64,000 nucleotides of DNA from Planctomycetota bacterium. GTDB lineage: Bacteria > Planctomycetota > Planctomycetia > Planctomycetales > Planctomycetaceae. Below, piece after piece: positions 37,451 to 47,005 of this stretch. Made by a program: the position numbers and the translations under genes. The notes under the pieces were generated by a model. It did not search any database. It worked only from the letters and a program-made list of their open reading frames with translations, and was not told where the DNA came from. The stretch's first letter is position 1; each line of letters starts with the position of its first letter. Where the stretch lies: positions 124,001-188,000 of the forward strand of contig JAURQH010000031.1 of NCBI GenBank assembly GCA_030836185.1, in the 5' to 3' direction.

Positions 37451-40400
37451 ATGAAACGCGTCAAACAGAATTTCAAAAAACGAATTATCAAAAAACGCCG
37501 AATGTTGATCGACGAAGATCGACGGGGATCCATCATCATCGTGGTGATCACCCTGCTGTCGACGTTGATGCTGCTCGGCTTCTTCCTGTTTGCTCAAACT
37601 CAGCAAGAGGTGCAAAACGCCGAGTTCTTTGCACAGGCCGCAAAAAGATATGAGCCGTTGGATGTGGACCCCAACACGATTTTCGATGCCTATCTCCGGC
37701 AGTTGATCTTGGGTGCCGACCCCGATACCGAATACAACAGTGGTTTTTACGGCGGCTACAATTCGTTGTTGCCGCGCATGCTGGGCAGCGACTTCGCCCC
37801 TCATTCGGGTGAAGGCGTGAATGTCGTCTGGGGGGACGGTGATACGAATTTGGAATCAGTTGAAACTCCCCAACCGGATCTCGATTATGATGGAACCCCT
37901 GATGCGCCCGGAGCGATCGATTATCTGGCCATTAATCAGTCTCCCTCTGGCGTCGGTAACGTCCAGAATTACGGCAACTTACCTCAACCCGATGTCGATT
38001 ATTCCTACCCCGACCATAACTCGCCTTACTTGACCTATTATGGTTATGTCCCCGTGCTTAATCAGACCACAGGCCAACCAACCGGGGCCAAGCAATTGGT
38101 GGTGATTCCTGCGTTTCACCGTCCCGCATATATTCGAAATGCGGGAGGAGCGGGACTCCCCGCAGCAGGAAACTGGTACACTGATGCGAGTACCAGGGAT
38201 CGCGTACTTCGTCCTCACCAGAGCCATTCAGCCTTTGATGCAACGGGTACTGCCAATGGGGTCCGATTTCCGACGACGACAGTGGGTTCTTTGACAACAA
38301 CATTCTGGGGATCTGTACCGACACCGGATGACGGGCACTGGGGCGATAGTAATCTGGATGGGAACTATCAATATGACGCCGACCCAACCGGTCGCGGTTG
38401 GAATGATGCCGTCTATATGGATATTGGCTACCCGGTACAAGTCGATGCGACGACTGGCCGTCTGTTTGTCCCTTTGGTGGCGGCGACAATTTTGGACGCT
38501 GAGGCGTTGATGAATCTGAATGTTCACGGCAATTCCTCGAAGTACATTGTGCAAGGGGGGACAGGTATTAATGTTGCTCCGTTTGGAGATCCGGGTGGAG
38601 CGGGCGATTTTCTCAGTAGCTCGAATTTCGGTATCACCCGCTCTGAAATTAACCCGGGATGGGTGTTGAGTTCTGGCCCCGGTGAAGCGGCTGGAACAGC
38701 CACTGAACAGCACGAGTATTTGTTTGGCCACACGCCTGCAGGTTGGGGAGAACTCTCCAACATGGAATTGTGGAATCTGTTACATGGTCGCCCCGAATTT
38801 GGTGGTGGGTCACCGATCCCCGCTGGTCTGGGTGACAAAATTGCCCAATACGCAGGACGGCATGGCGAGGAAATCGCCTTCGATCAGGCTGCGTTATACA
38901 CCACACGCAACTCCTCAAACTTCCCCTGGCCGGGAACGACGGGAACTGATGACAACACAAACCAACTGACAGGAGTGAGTGGTGCGAATCCAGAGTTTTG
39001 GAATCCCTCGTTCGGACATCCACTCGACATCTTTGCGACCGGCACCAATGTGAATGGTGGAAATGGTCGAGTTCGGTTGCTACATACCGACACTGGTGGA
39101 CGGAATATCTTTCCGGCCTTTGGAAATGTTGCGTCCAACAGTAACGTCGCCTGGACTTCGTTGCTTGGCTCGAATCTGATGCCGAGCGGATTTGTTCGCA
39201 ACTATTTCGATGAAGCCTTGGAATCGGTTGTTGACCCCGAACTTGCGAGTTCTCAGGTGGATGATTCAATATTTGAAGTCTCGGAAAGTGCCTTGATGCA
39301 GCTTTCGAGATTTGATCTTGGTGCAACGGGAACAACCGGGCGTTTGCTCAATCTGGCATCATTCAACTTTGTCGATGGTGCCCGAGAAGAAAAGATTCGA
39401 TCAAAATTCACGACACTTTCCAGCGATTTGAAAGCGTACTCGCGCACCTATTATGGTCTCGGGCCGGCGGTAGCACGTCCTTGGGAATTTGGTGATGCCG
39501 ATACGGATGGGATCCCCGATTTTCCACCGACGCTCACAGCGATACCTCTGACTGACAATCGTCAACCGTTTCGACCCGCTTTACGCGAGTTGCTGTTTCA
39601 GGAAGTGACCGACAAAAATGCGAATGACTTTCGCAAACTCCAAAGGAAGTTGCAGGTCAATGGCGTGCTCGATTTTGATTCCATCAACGACCTTGCCTTT
39701 CGCCCGTTGACTCCACATCCCACAACTGGTGTCGGTGCAACGGCAGTTGTCAGTCAGTCCGGTTTTCGTTCCAGTCGATTTACCAATCTCCCCGGCTTTC
39801 CAACATTGCCGAGTACCAGCCCGGCGGCTCAGGAAATCTTGGCACGAATTGATCGCCAGAAATTGGCACGCGACATTTATACGATGTTATATGTCTTGGG
39901 GGGTGGAACCGATGGCACGAATTATCTAACGACGTCGAATAATCCCACACGTAACCTCTACTCACTGACTCAATGTCGCGAGATGGCACAAATCGCCGTC
40001 AATATGGTCGATTACATGGACCCCGATCACGTGATGACCAAGTTCGAATATGACATCAATCTGGCCGATGGCTGGAATCTGGACGACTACCCTTACGCGG
40101 GGACCGGATTCGGTTCAACCGATACCACGGACATTGATGCGGGTGGTCAACGGGGAGTTGTTTACGGTGTGGAAGAACAGTTGCTGGCATTAAGTGAAGG
40201 GACTGCGATTTACACTGATGTTGTCGAGGATAGTTCCAATAATCCCGTGGATCATGAAGCGACCGAATGGGATGACACCAGACGTCACCAGTTCTTTTTT
40301 CTGGAGTTAGAGAATGTTTCGGCATTCGATTTTGGAAGTGCTGGCAATCAATTCAATATTAACAATGATATTTTTCAGATTGTGGTACGTCCACAAGAAT

Positions 40401-42364
40401 GGGCAACTGGATTGGACCCCTTAGTTGATGCACCTACTACCACATTTAATGAGCGTCGTCTCACACTTCAATCAGGTGCATTGAATGGTTTAGGCACTGG
40501 AAATGATCGCCGTTTGACGATTGGTTCTGTTTCAGAACTATCAGCAAATTCTTCGTCTGCGAGCAATAACAATGTTGCCCCCGTTTTTCCGGCATCCTCA
40601 TTTCTGGAAGGGACTCAGGCACCCGCCGACGGCTCGACTCCTGGACCAGCGCGGTTTATGATTTCTCAAAACTATTCAGGCGGATCCAGCATTGGTCCCG
40701 TGAAAGTCTATCCATTTGATATTGGTGTTGGCAGTGCCGATTATCTGGACTTGCTCAATGCGACGGGTGACTTTCGGTTATTTGAAGATCCCGCTGCAGC
40801 AACTGACTACGAGGATGGTTCCGAGGTGACTGGCGCTTCGAAAGGTGCTGAAATTTTGGATTTGCCGGACCCTGCAACATTCACGCCCGCGAGCACTCGC
40901 CTTGTCGAAGTCGTACTTCGTCGGCGAGCCAATCCAAATCGCGCATTGACTGATCCAGAAGATGGCGGCCAGGCAGAAGATAATCCCTGGGTTGTCGTCG
41001 ATCGAATGCAGTTTCCTCTCGAGTATTTTGGCATCGATGACGAAATGGATGATCAAACTCGCATCGTGAATTTTCTCCAGAACTTTGGTACGAATGGACG
41101 ATTTCAACCGTTGTTTGGAGGCACTGAAGACACGGATATGGATGGTGTCTCCGATTCAATGAGCACGACCCCCTGGGACAGTTCAACCTATCAAACAAAT
41201 ACTTTAGGTGGGCTGAATGACTCCGCAACCAATCCGTTTACGATTTGGCACCATCATGCCAATCGAGATTATGTGAGCTTGGCAGAATTATTCAATATTC
41301 CGCTTTATGGGCCAGATGACCTGAATGGTCCAGATGCCCCCAATGCTCCTCTCGATGCCTCTACGGGGCGGGGACCATGGCGCGGTCTTGTTGTGAATCT
41401 TGGAGAGGACCTCAGCACAACTCCCGGCACACCTGATGTAAAGATGACAGGCACTAAAACATTTGGTCATGGTGTGCTTCATCCTGAAGGGCCGGATGGT
41501 GATCCCAATTTGACCGCGGACAACAATCGTTGGCATCGCGTGTTGGAATTTCTCGAAGTTCCCACGCGTCAAAATATCCCCGGTTTCACCGAAACGGTCG
41601 GTCGCGTTGCTGATGGAGGTCAAGACTCAATCTATCGCGACTATGGGCCATTGAATTTGAATACCATTCGCAACCCCGAAGTGTACGGCGGCATGCTGGA
41701 TGCCTTCGACATCATGAATTTCACCAATCGGACCACGGACTTTCCGGGCTTACCGGATCGTTTGGGGGATGATCACCGTTCCGATTGGTGGGCGTCATTT
41801 GCGGCCTCTCGTGATCAATATGATCCTGTGCTGTTCAATGGTGGAACAGGAACATTTGCCGCGATTCCCGGTATTCCCGGTGTGTCACGTCCGTTTCGTT
41901 CGTTGTCATTCAATGGTGGTGGAGTCGATAGTGTGCAGAGCACAATTTTAAGAGACATGCCGTTTGATACTGAGAACCGTCACTTGCTGCAAATTGGTGC
42001 TGTGAATGCCGGATCAACACTCAATGATCCTGCTGACTACACGGTCGATTATGACCTCAAAAACAAACTACTTGGTAAGGTGATGAATCATTCGACCACG
42101 CAGAGCAACACATTCTTTGTGTTCTTGCAGGTTGATTACTTTGAAGCCACGGTGGTCAACGGCATCACTCGTGTCGGTGGGAAGCTCCCCGACTCGCCCG
42201 GCTATCGTGGGTTCTATGTGGTTGATCGTGCCAAAGCTTTGGAAACTTTGACCGGTGACGATTTGCCACCAACTGTCGACAACAACACCATGCAACCGAC
42301 ATTTTCCTTCAATCAAAACTTCAATTGGCGGGCGTTGGTGTTGCACAGACAGCGTCTTAACTGA
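37451..42364 (+). CDS. Giant GspK-like minor pseudopilin candidate
   Basis: A 1637-residue protein. The N-terminus is a basic stretch, then DRRG^SIIIVVITLLSTLMLLGFFLF (Gly26) with no Glu at +5, as in GspK. The helix continues AQTQQEVQNAEFFAQAA, the GspK-type pattern. The rest is a very large extracytoplasmic region with many Asn/Gly-rich loops, Ca-type motifs (DADTDGIPD, EDTDMDGVSD) and a late PLNLNTIRNPEVYGGML segment like the 'NxNTA' helix of GspK. Usual GspK proteins have about 330 residues. No later membrane segment or catalytic motif is visible. Confidence 0.65.
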   Translation: MKRVKQNFKKRIIKKRRMLIDEDRRGSIIIVVITLLSTLMLLGFFLFAQTQQEVQNAEFFAQAAKRYEPLDVDPNTIFDAYLRQLILGADPDTEYNSGFYGGYNSLLPRMLGSDFAPHSGEGVNVVWGDGDTNLESVETPQPDLDYDGTPDAPGAIDYLAINQSPSGVGNVQNYGNLPQPDVDYSYPDHNSPYLTYYGYVPVLNQTTGQPTGAKQLVVIPAFHRPAYIRNAGGAGLPAAGNWYTDASTRDRVLRPHQSHSAFDATGTANGVRFPTTTVGSLTTTFWGSVPTPDDGHWGDSNLDGNYQYDADPTGRGWNDAVYMDIGYPVQVDATTGRLFVPLVAATILDAEALMNLNVHGNSSKYIVQGGTGINVAPFGDPGGAGDFLSSSNFGITRSEINPGWVLSSGPGEAAGTATEQHEYLFGHTPAGWGELSNMELWNLLHGRPEFGGGSPIPAGLGDKIAQYAGRHGEEIAFDQAALYTTRNSSNFPWPGTTGTDDNTNQLTGVSGANPEFWNPSFGHPLDIFATGTNVNGGNGRVRLLHTDTGGRNIFPAFGNVASNSNVAWTSLLGSNLMPSGFVRNYFDEALESVVDPELASSQVDDSIFEVSESALMQLSRFDLGATGTTGRLLNLASFNFVDGAREEKIRSKFTTLSSDLKAYSRTYYGLGPAVARPWEFGDADTDGIPDFPPTLTAIPLTDNRQPFRPALRELLFQEVTDKNANDFRKLQRKLQVNGVLDFDSINDLAFRPLTPHPTTGVGATAVVSQSGFRSSRFTNLPGFPTLPSTSPAAQEILARIDRQKLARDIYTMLYVLGGGTDGTNYLTTSNNPTRNLYSLTQCREMAQIAVNMVDYMDPDHVMTKFEYDINLADGWNLDDYPYAGTGFGSTDTTDIDAGGQRGVVYGVEEQLLALSEGTAIYTDVVEDSSNNPVDHEATEWDDTRRHQFFFLELENVSAFDFGSAGNQFNINNDIFQIVVRPQEWATGLDPLVDAPTTTFNERRLTLQSGALNGLGTGNDRRLTIGSVSELSANSSSASNNNVAPVFPASSFLEGTQAPADGSTPGPARFMISQNYSGGSSIGPVKVYPFDIGVGSADYLDLLNATGDFRLFEDPAAATDYEDGSEVTGASKGAEILDLPDPATFTPASTRLVEVVLRRRANPNRALTDPEDGGQAEDNPWVVVDRMQFPLEYFGIDDEMDDQTRIVNFLQNFGTNGRFQPLFGGTEDTDMDGVSDSMSTTPWDSSTYQTNTLGGLNDSATNPFTIWHHHANRDYVSLAELFNIPLYGPDDLNGPDAPNAPLDASTGRGPWRGLVVNLGEDLSTTPGTPDVKMTGTKTFGHGVLHPEGPDGDPNLTADNNRWHRVLEFLEVPTRQNIPGFTETVGRVADGGQDSIYRDYGPLNLNTIRNPEVYGGMLDAFDIMNFTNRTTDFPGLPDRLGDDHRSDWWASFAASRDQYDPVLFNGGTGTFAAIPGIPGVSRPFRSLSFNGGGVDSVQSTILRDMPFDTENRHLLQIGAVNAGSTLNDPADYTVDYDLKNKLLGKVMNHSTTQSNTFFVFLQVDYFEATVVNGITRVGGKLPDSPGYRGFYVVDRAKALETLTGDDLPPTVDNNTMQPTFSFNQNFNWRALVLHRQRLN

Positions 42365-42648
42365 TTGAAGAGCAACGGTTTCGAAAAAAATACTTGTTCA
42401 GGGATGACGATTATCCCGTTTTTATCAAAAAATCAGGAATTATTGGATTAGGGAGACTTATATGAAACGAACGATCTTGTTTGGAGGCCGAGAGCGGGTA
42501 TCATAGAAGTAACTATTCTTTACGCAATTCATGCACGTTAATCCCTTTTTAGAGTTAAGTTTGTCGCGGAGGCAGGGCCATGCACGCGACGCCGTGGGGC
42601 GTAGCCCACATCCGACACCAAATATCACACGATCACATGGAGATCCAC
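42365..42648. other. Intergenic region with an aborted start and GC-rich palindromes
   Basis: GGGAGA (42451-42456) and ATG at 42462 open a frame, MKRTILFGGRERVS, which stops after 14 codons at 42506. Beyond it are two overlapping hairpin-forming words, ACGCC-gtgg-GGCGT and GTGGG-gcgtag-CCCAC, around 42588-42610. They are far more GC-rich than the surroundings and look like a small interspersed repeat. Neither is expected to make a functional protein. Confidence 0.4.
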
Positions 42649-43788
42649 ATGCGTCACATTCAAACACGTCGGCCCCTGCCGAAGAAACGAGAAGGCTTTA
42701 CTTTGATCGAGTTGTTAGTGGTGATTTCGATCATCGCTACCCTGGTCGCGTTGATTACCCCTGCTGTTCAATCGGCTCGTGAAGCCGCCCGCCGAACACA
42801 GTGCATCAACAACCTGAAAAACTTGGCATTAGCAATCAAAAACTTTGCCAGCCAGTCCGATGGGAAATTTCCTCTGGCACATGATCAATACAGCAATGGG
42901 AATGGGACTCGCGTTCAAAATTTTGGTTGGCCAGTTCGACTGTTGCCACTACTCGATAATGCCGCGATTTACGACAGAATTTCTTCAACTGCCCAACTTC
43001 CAAACTCTGCTGGTGGAATGGCTTCCACAAATACACCGGGCCTTGTTCTTAATGTCTTTATCTGCCCGGATGATATCGATAAGGACGGAATTGGTGGTGG
43101 TTTGAGCTATGTCGGTAATCTTGGATATGTCAGCAGCGCCATCTGGGGAGTGACCAACCAGGGAAGTAACAGTGCAGGAGTTGACATTACAACGGATGCA
43201 CACAACATTCAGAATGCCATTGATTGGGACGGCGATGGGACTTTTGAAGGGTCCGAGCGTTCGACGACCCGAAATACTGGTGTTTTCATGTGTCGTGTTG
43301 GAGATCCTGGGACTGCGGGATTTGATGCAGTTCCGATGACGGAAGATGCGGTGAGCCGTGCAGATGGTCTCGGCAACACGCTGATGTTGGCAGAGAATCT
43401 GCAAGCCAATAACTGGGCTTCACCATACTATGGACATATTGGCTTTGGTTTGGGCGTAACAACCTCTTCGGGTGCTCCCACCCGAACAAATGGACCGGGT
43501 GATATCGGCACCGGAAATGCAACGAACCTTCGCTTACAAGCAGATTTCTCTTTGAAAGATCCCTCTGCTTCAAATCCTGATAATCGAATGAATACGGATT
43601 TAACTGCGGGGCAACAGGGTCGCTGGCGTCCCGCTTCAAACCATCCGGGAATTGTAATTGTTGCGTTCTGTGATGGACGTGCCAAGTCTTTGAATCAAGG
43701 GATTGACGACTTTGTGTATGCCCGGCTCATTACTCCTGCAGGTTCGCGGCGACATAGTCAACTACTGATTGGGGATTCTTCTTACTAA
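42649..43788 (+). CDS. DUF1559-type prepilin-like protein
   Basis: A 379-residue protein of the planctomycete-typical DUF1559 family. ATG 42649 has GGAG seven bases upstream and gives the cleavage motif REG^FTLIELLVVISIIATLVALI (Gly16), followed by SAREAARRTQCINNLKNLALA, the family signature. The C-terminus has the expected H-x9-DG type ending (VIVAFCDGRAKSLNQGID). Planctomycetes carry many copies of such genes; role unknown, probably surface located. A strong terminator follows. Confidence 0.9.
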   Translation: MRHIQTRRPLPKKREGFTLIELLVVISIIATLVALITPAVQSAREAARRTQCINNLKNLALAIKNFASQSDGKFPLAHDQYSNGNGTRVQNFGWPVRLLPLLDNAAIYDRISSTAQLPNSAGGMASTNTPGLVLNVFICPDDIDKDGIGGGLSYVGNLGYVSSAIWGVTNQGSNSAGVDITTDAHNIQNAIDWDGDGTFEGSERSTTRNTGVFMCRVGDPGTAGFDAVPMTEDAVSRADGLGNTLMLAENLQANNWASPYYGHIGFGLGVTTSSGAPTRTNGPGDIGTGNATNLRLQADFSLKDPSASNPDNRMNTDLTAGQQGRWRPASNHPGIVIVAFCDGRAKSLNQGIDDFVYARLITPAGSRRHSQLLIGDSSY

Positions 43789-43835
43789 TCGCAAGAGGAT
43801 TTTGGGTTGATCTTTAGAGAACATGTTATGCAAGA

Positions 43836-43866
43836 CGGGAAGAGCAAATTGCTCTTCCCGTTTTTT
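43836..43866 (+). terminator. Strong rho-independent terminator closing the pilin-like locus
   Basis: CGGGAAGAGCAA (43836-43847) is complementary to TTGCTCTTCCCG (43849-43860) and is followed by six T residues. It is the clearest terminator on the plus strand since 16701, and ends transcription ahead of the convergent cobA-hemD gene. Confidence 0.9.
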
Positions 43867-43906
43867 ATGCGCTGTCAGAATGCTTCGGGGATGGTTGTTT
43901 TGTATC

Positions 43907-45427
43907 TCAATGAGAGTGGTCACTGGCAATCGCGTCAAAAATTCCTTCCCAAGTATGACTCTTGGCTACCAGATTAACTGGTAGCCCGGCTTCTTCGGCG
44001 GCTTGAGCCGTGATAGGGCTAATGGCGACGATATTGGTATTCTTCCCGAGGAATGCTTTGGCTGACTCGGGAAGTAAACGGGCCACACCACGAGCTATCG
44101 AAGGACTCGAAAGCGGTAGCCAGTCGATGGCGCCGGAGGTCAATTGAGCGATTGCTTCTTGTGACCAATCGAGAACATCGGCATTTCGATAAACGGTCAA
44201 TTTTCTGAATTGAGCCGCATGAGGGGCCAGCTCATTTTGCAGGACTTCTCGACCACGGTCTGCACCACACCACAGGATATTTTGTCCTTGAATCGAATCA
44301 ATTAAGGCAGCCGCGAGTCCCTCCGCATGGTAAGTTTCGGGCATGAGATCGGCGTTCAGATGAAACTGGTTTAAGGCTTCTGCCGTTGCCGATCCGATCA
44401 CGGCAAGTTTGACATGTCCCAGTTGCCTCAAATCATAGCCGAGTTCAAAAAAGCGGTTCAGAAAATATATGACGCCATTTCGGCTGGTGAAAATCAACCA
44501 GTCCTGATGTGCGATCTGATCAATGGCCTCATCAATCTCGTCCCAAGACTCGGGAGGTTGAATCTCGATTGTCGGCAAAAGAATTGGGGTGGCTCCGTAT
44601 TCTATTGCCAGGTCGGCTGTTTCGTAGGCCTGTTCCAGTGGTCTTGTAATGGCAATCGATTGCCCAAACAGAGGGCGATCTTCAAACCATTTCAGTTCGT
44701 CCCGTAGCTCGACACAGTGCCCAATCATGATCAGTGATGGGGCCGATATGCCCTCTTTTTTCGCCTGCGATGCCAGTGTTTCGACAGTACCACTGACGAT
44801 ACGCTGGCTGCCAAGCGTGCCGTGACTAATGATGCAGGAGGGAGTCTCTGGTGAGAGTCCATGATCAATCAATGAGGCAGTGATTTGTGAAATTCGACGA
44901 AGTCCCATATAGAATACGAGTGTCCCAGAAAAACGAGCAAGGTTTTCGTAGTCGAGAGACGATTCCAATTTGGTGGGGTCTTCATGTCCTGTCACAAATG
45001 CAACCGCAGACGCATAGTTGCGGTGTGTGACGGAAATTCCCGCATACTCTGCTGCTGCGACGGCTGCGGTGATACCGGGGACGATTTCATATTCGATACT
45101 AGCCTCCCGAAGTGCGGCGGCTTCCTCGCTTCCTCTTCCAAAGACAAACGGGTCTCCTCCTTTCAGCCTGACAACCGTTTTTCCTTCACGTGCAGATTGA
45201 ATCAACAATAAATTGATTTCACCTTGCGGGACTTGTTTTCCCTCGTCGCTTATCTGCCGACTGGTTCTTTCGCAACGACCAGATGTGTGTTTGAGCAAGA
45301 GTGGGTTGGCGAGTCCGTCGTAATAAACAATGTCTGCTCGTTGTAGGCACTGTTGTCCACGGAGAGACAATAAACCCGGGTCTCCCGGTCCCGCACCGAC
45401 GAGATACACTTTTCCGAGATGGGTCAT
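43907..45427 (-). CDS. cobA-hemD: Fused uroporphyrinogen-III methyltransferase / uroporphyrinogen-III synthase
   Basis: A 506-residue two-domain enzyme of tetrapyrrole synthesis. Residues 1-245 are a SAM-dependent methyltransferase: VGAGPGDPGLLSLRG at the start, VRLKGGDPFVFGRGSEE near residue 83, and a SAM loop VPGITAAVAAAEYAGI. Residues about 250-506 match uroporphyrinogen-III synthase (IAITRPLEQAYETADLA, WLIFTSRNGVIYFLNRF). One polypeptide thus makes uroporphyrinogen III and methylates it toward siroheme or cobalamin. It starts three bases after a small Cys protein gene. Confidence 0.92.
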   Translation of the reverse strand: MTHLGKVYLVGAGPGDPGLLSLRGQQCLQRADIVYYDGLANPLLLKHTSGRCERTSRQISDEGKQVPQGEINLLLIQSAREGKTVVRLKGGDPFVFGRGSEEAAALREASIEYEIVPGITAAVAAAEYAGISVTHRNYASAVAFVTGHEDPTKLESSLDYENLARFSGTLVFYMGLRRISQITASLIDHGLSPETPSCIISHGTLGSQRIVSGTVETLASQAKKEGISAPSLIMIGHCVELRDELKWFEDRPLFGQSIAITRPLEQAYETADLAIEYGATPILLPTIEIQPPESWDEIDEAIDQIAHQDWLIFTSRNGVIYFLNRFFELGYDLRQLGHVKLAVIGSATAEALNQFHLNADLMPETYHAEGLAAALIDSIQGQNILWCGADRGREVLQNELAPHAAQFRKLTVYRNADVLDWSQEAIAQLTSGAIDWLPLSSPSIARGVARLLPESAKAFLGKNTNIVAISPITAQAAEEAGLPVNLVAKSHTWEGIFDAIASDHSH

Positions 45428-45430
45428 GAT

Positions 45431-45838
45431 TCAACTCTTATCCTGCTGATTCAAAAATCCGGCTGAGGACTCAAATATCTGACGCCTGCGTTGCTGGTCA
45501 CTCGTTGAGTGAGCGGCTTGTTTGAGATCCTCATCGTTGGCTTGGCAAATGGGACAACCGACGATTTCTATGTGGAATTTAATATAATCTGAAGCCTCGG
45601 GGGAGAGATGTCCGAGTTGGTGCTGCTGAAGTTCTGGACGACTGGGGCAACTGAGCCGATTTCGTCTCCAGATTTCTCCGACGGAGTGAATCTGGTTTTC
45701 ATTTTTCAGGATTTCAATACGTTCTCTCAACTCACGGTTTGAACGCAGATCCGCCTCAAGGCGAGTCAATTCACTTTTAGGGAGATTGTCATCCAAGTAG
45801 GAAAGCAGTTTCTCTTTGGACCAGTGTTCACAGTTCAT
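45431..45838 (-). CDS. Small Cys-containing protein upstream of cobA-hemD, unknown function
   Basis: A 135-residue soluble protein. It begins with MNCEHWSKEKLLSYLDDNLP, like the N-terminus of anti-sigma-type zinc domains, and has a second part CPSRPEL...HLSPEASDYIKFHIEIVGCPICQAN, a CxxC-containing pattern that I recall from other planctomycete proteins. A regulatory, metal-binding role is only inference. Close spacing (three bases) implies co-transcription with cobA-hemD, but the functional link is unknown. Confidence 0.65.
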   Translation of the reverse strand: MNCEHWSKEKLLSYLDDNLPKSELTRLEADLRSNRELRERIEILKNENQIHSVGEIWRRNRLSCPSRPELQQHQLGHLSPEASDYIKFHIEIVGCPICQANDEDLKQAAHSTSDQQRRRQIFESSAGFLNQQDKS

Positions 45839-46075
45839 ATTTGATGAATATTCATAATATGTCGCAGGGATTGAGATAGGGACATCGTATTCAAGTTGCG
45901 GACTGCTTGCCAGAGGTTGTCAGGATCGTTAGCATGTTCGGACGGCAGAAGGGAATCCTGTTGAGGATTCTCTGTCGCTCTTTGCGCCTATATCGGGAAG
46001 AGTATGACGACTGTTTTGCCGATTAAAAAGCATAAAACAAGCCGATTGATACGACTCTGATAGAGAGGATTTACC

Positions 46076-46918
46076 GTGGCTTTGGAAGCAATCAAGCTGA
46101 GTCAGGACGAGATGCTCGCGAAAGCGAAGGATCTCCGCAAACATATCATCAATATGACAACCGCCGCTGCCAGCGGACACCCCAGCAGCAGTCTTTCCGC
46201 TGTGGAAATTGTGACGGGTCTCTATTTTGGAGGTCATTTGCGGCTCGATCCCGAGAATCCGGGCGACCCTAATCGTGATCGTTTTGTGTTGAGCAAAGGG
46301 CATGCAGTTCCCGTTCTTTATGCCGCCATGGCAGAACGCGGATTTTTCTCTGTTGAAGAGACCATGTCTCTGCGGAAATTGGGAAGCCCGTTTGAAGGGC
46401 ACCCAAACCTGAAGCGGATGCCGGGTATCGAAGCATCTACTGGATCTTTGGGACAAGGTCTCTCCATTGGAGTCGGACAAGCTCTTGGCCTCAGGCTGGA
46501 TGGCAAAGACAGTAATGTTTTCGTCATGATCGGTGATGGTGAAATGGGCGAAGGGCAAGTTTGGGAAGCGATTGCCGCCGCTGCCAAATACAAGCTTGGT
46601 AACTTGATCGCGATCATTGATCAAAATGGTTATCAGCAGACAGGTGCCACAAAGGATGTGCTCGATCTCAAGCCGTTTGCCGACAAAATTGCTCCATTCG
46701 GTTGGCACACGCAAACAATCAATGGCAACGATCTTGGCGAAGCTTTGGAGGCGTTGAGTGTTGCTGCCAGCGTGACTGATCAGCCTTCCGTGATTGTCTC
46801 TCAAACTCAAAAAGGATTCGGTATCCTTCCTGTCCTTGAAGAAACGGGCGACCTGAATTACCACGGTAAACCGCTTTCCCGCGAATTGGCCGAAAAAGCC
46901 TTAGCTCACATTGGCTAA
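46076..46918 (+). CDS. Transketolase, N-terminal (ThDP-binding) subunit
   Basis: A 280-residue protein equal to the first half of transketolase. It has ASGHPSSSLSAVEIVTGLYF, SKGHAVPVLYAAMAERG and the thiamine diphosphate motif GDGEMGEGQVWEA near residue 150. Start is GTG at 46076, supported by AGAGAGGA about six bases upstream. With the next gene it forms a split transketolase that moves two-carbon units between sugars in the pentose phosphate pathway; a split C-terminal partner is common in many bacteria and archaea. Confidence 0.92.
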   Translation: MALEAIKLSQDEMLAKAKDLRKHIINMTTAAASGHPSSSLSAVEIVTGLYFGGHLRLDPENPGDPNRDRFVLSKGHAVPVLYAAMAERGFFSVEETMSLRKLGSPFEGHPNLKRMPGIEASTGSLGQGLSIGVGQALGLRLDGKDSNVFVMIGDGEMGEGQVWEAIAAAAKYKLGNLIAIIDQNGYQQTGATKDVLDLKPFADKIAPFGWHTQTINGNDLGEALEALSVAASVTDQPSVIVSQTQKGFGILPVLEETGDLNYHGKPLSRELAEKALAHIG

Positions 46919-47005
46919 GTCGCTGGGTGGCTCAATGTGTGGGCTTTGAGGTTGTTAAATAATTATTCGATAAATACAGATAGCATTTGAACGAAAGATC
47001 GAACT

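Noticed and set aside
45929-46864. 311-codon minus-strand frame over the first transketolase gene
   Set aside because: It overlaps nearly all of a clear thiamine-dependent enzyme; no motif or ribosome site.
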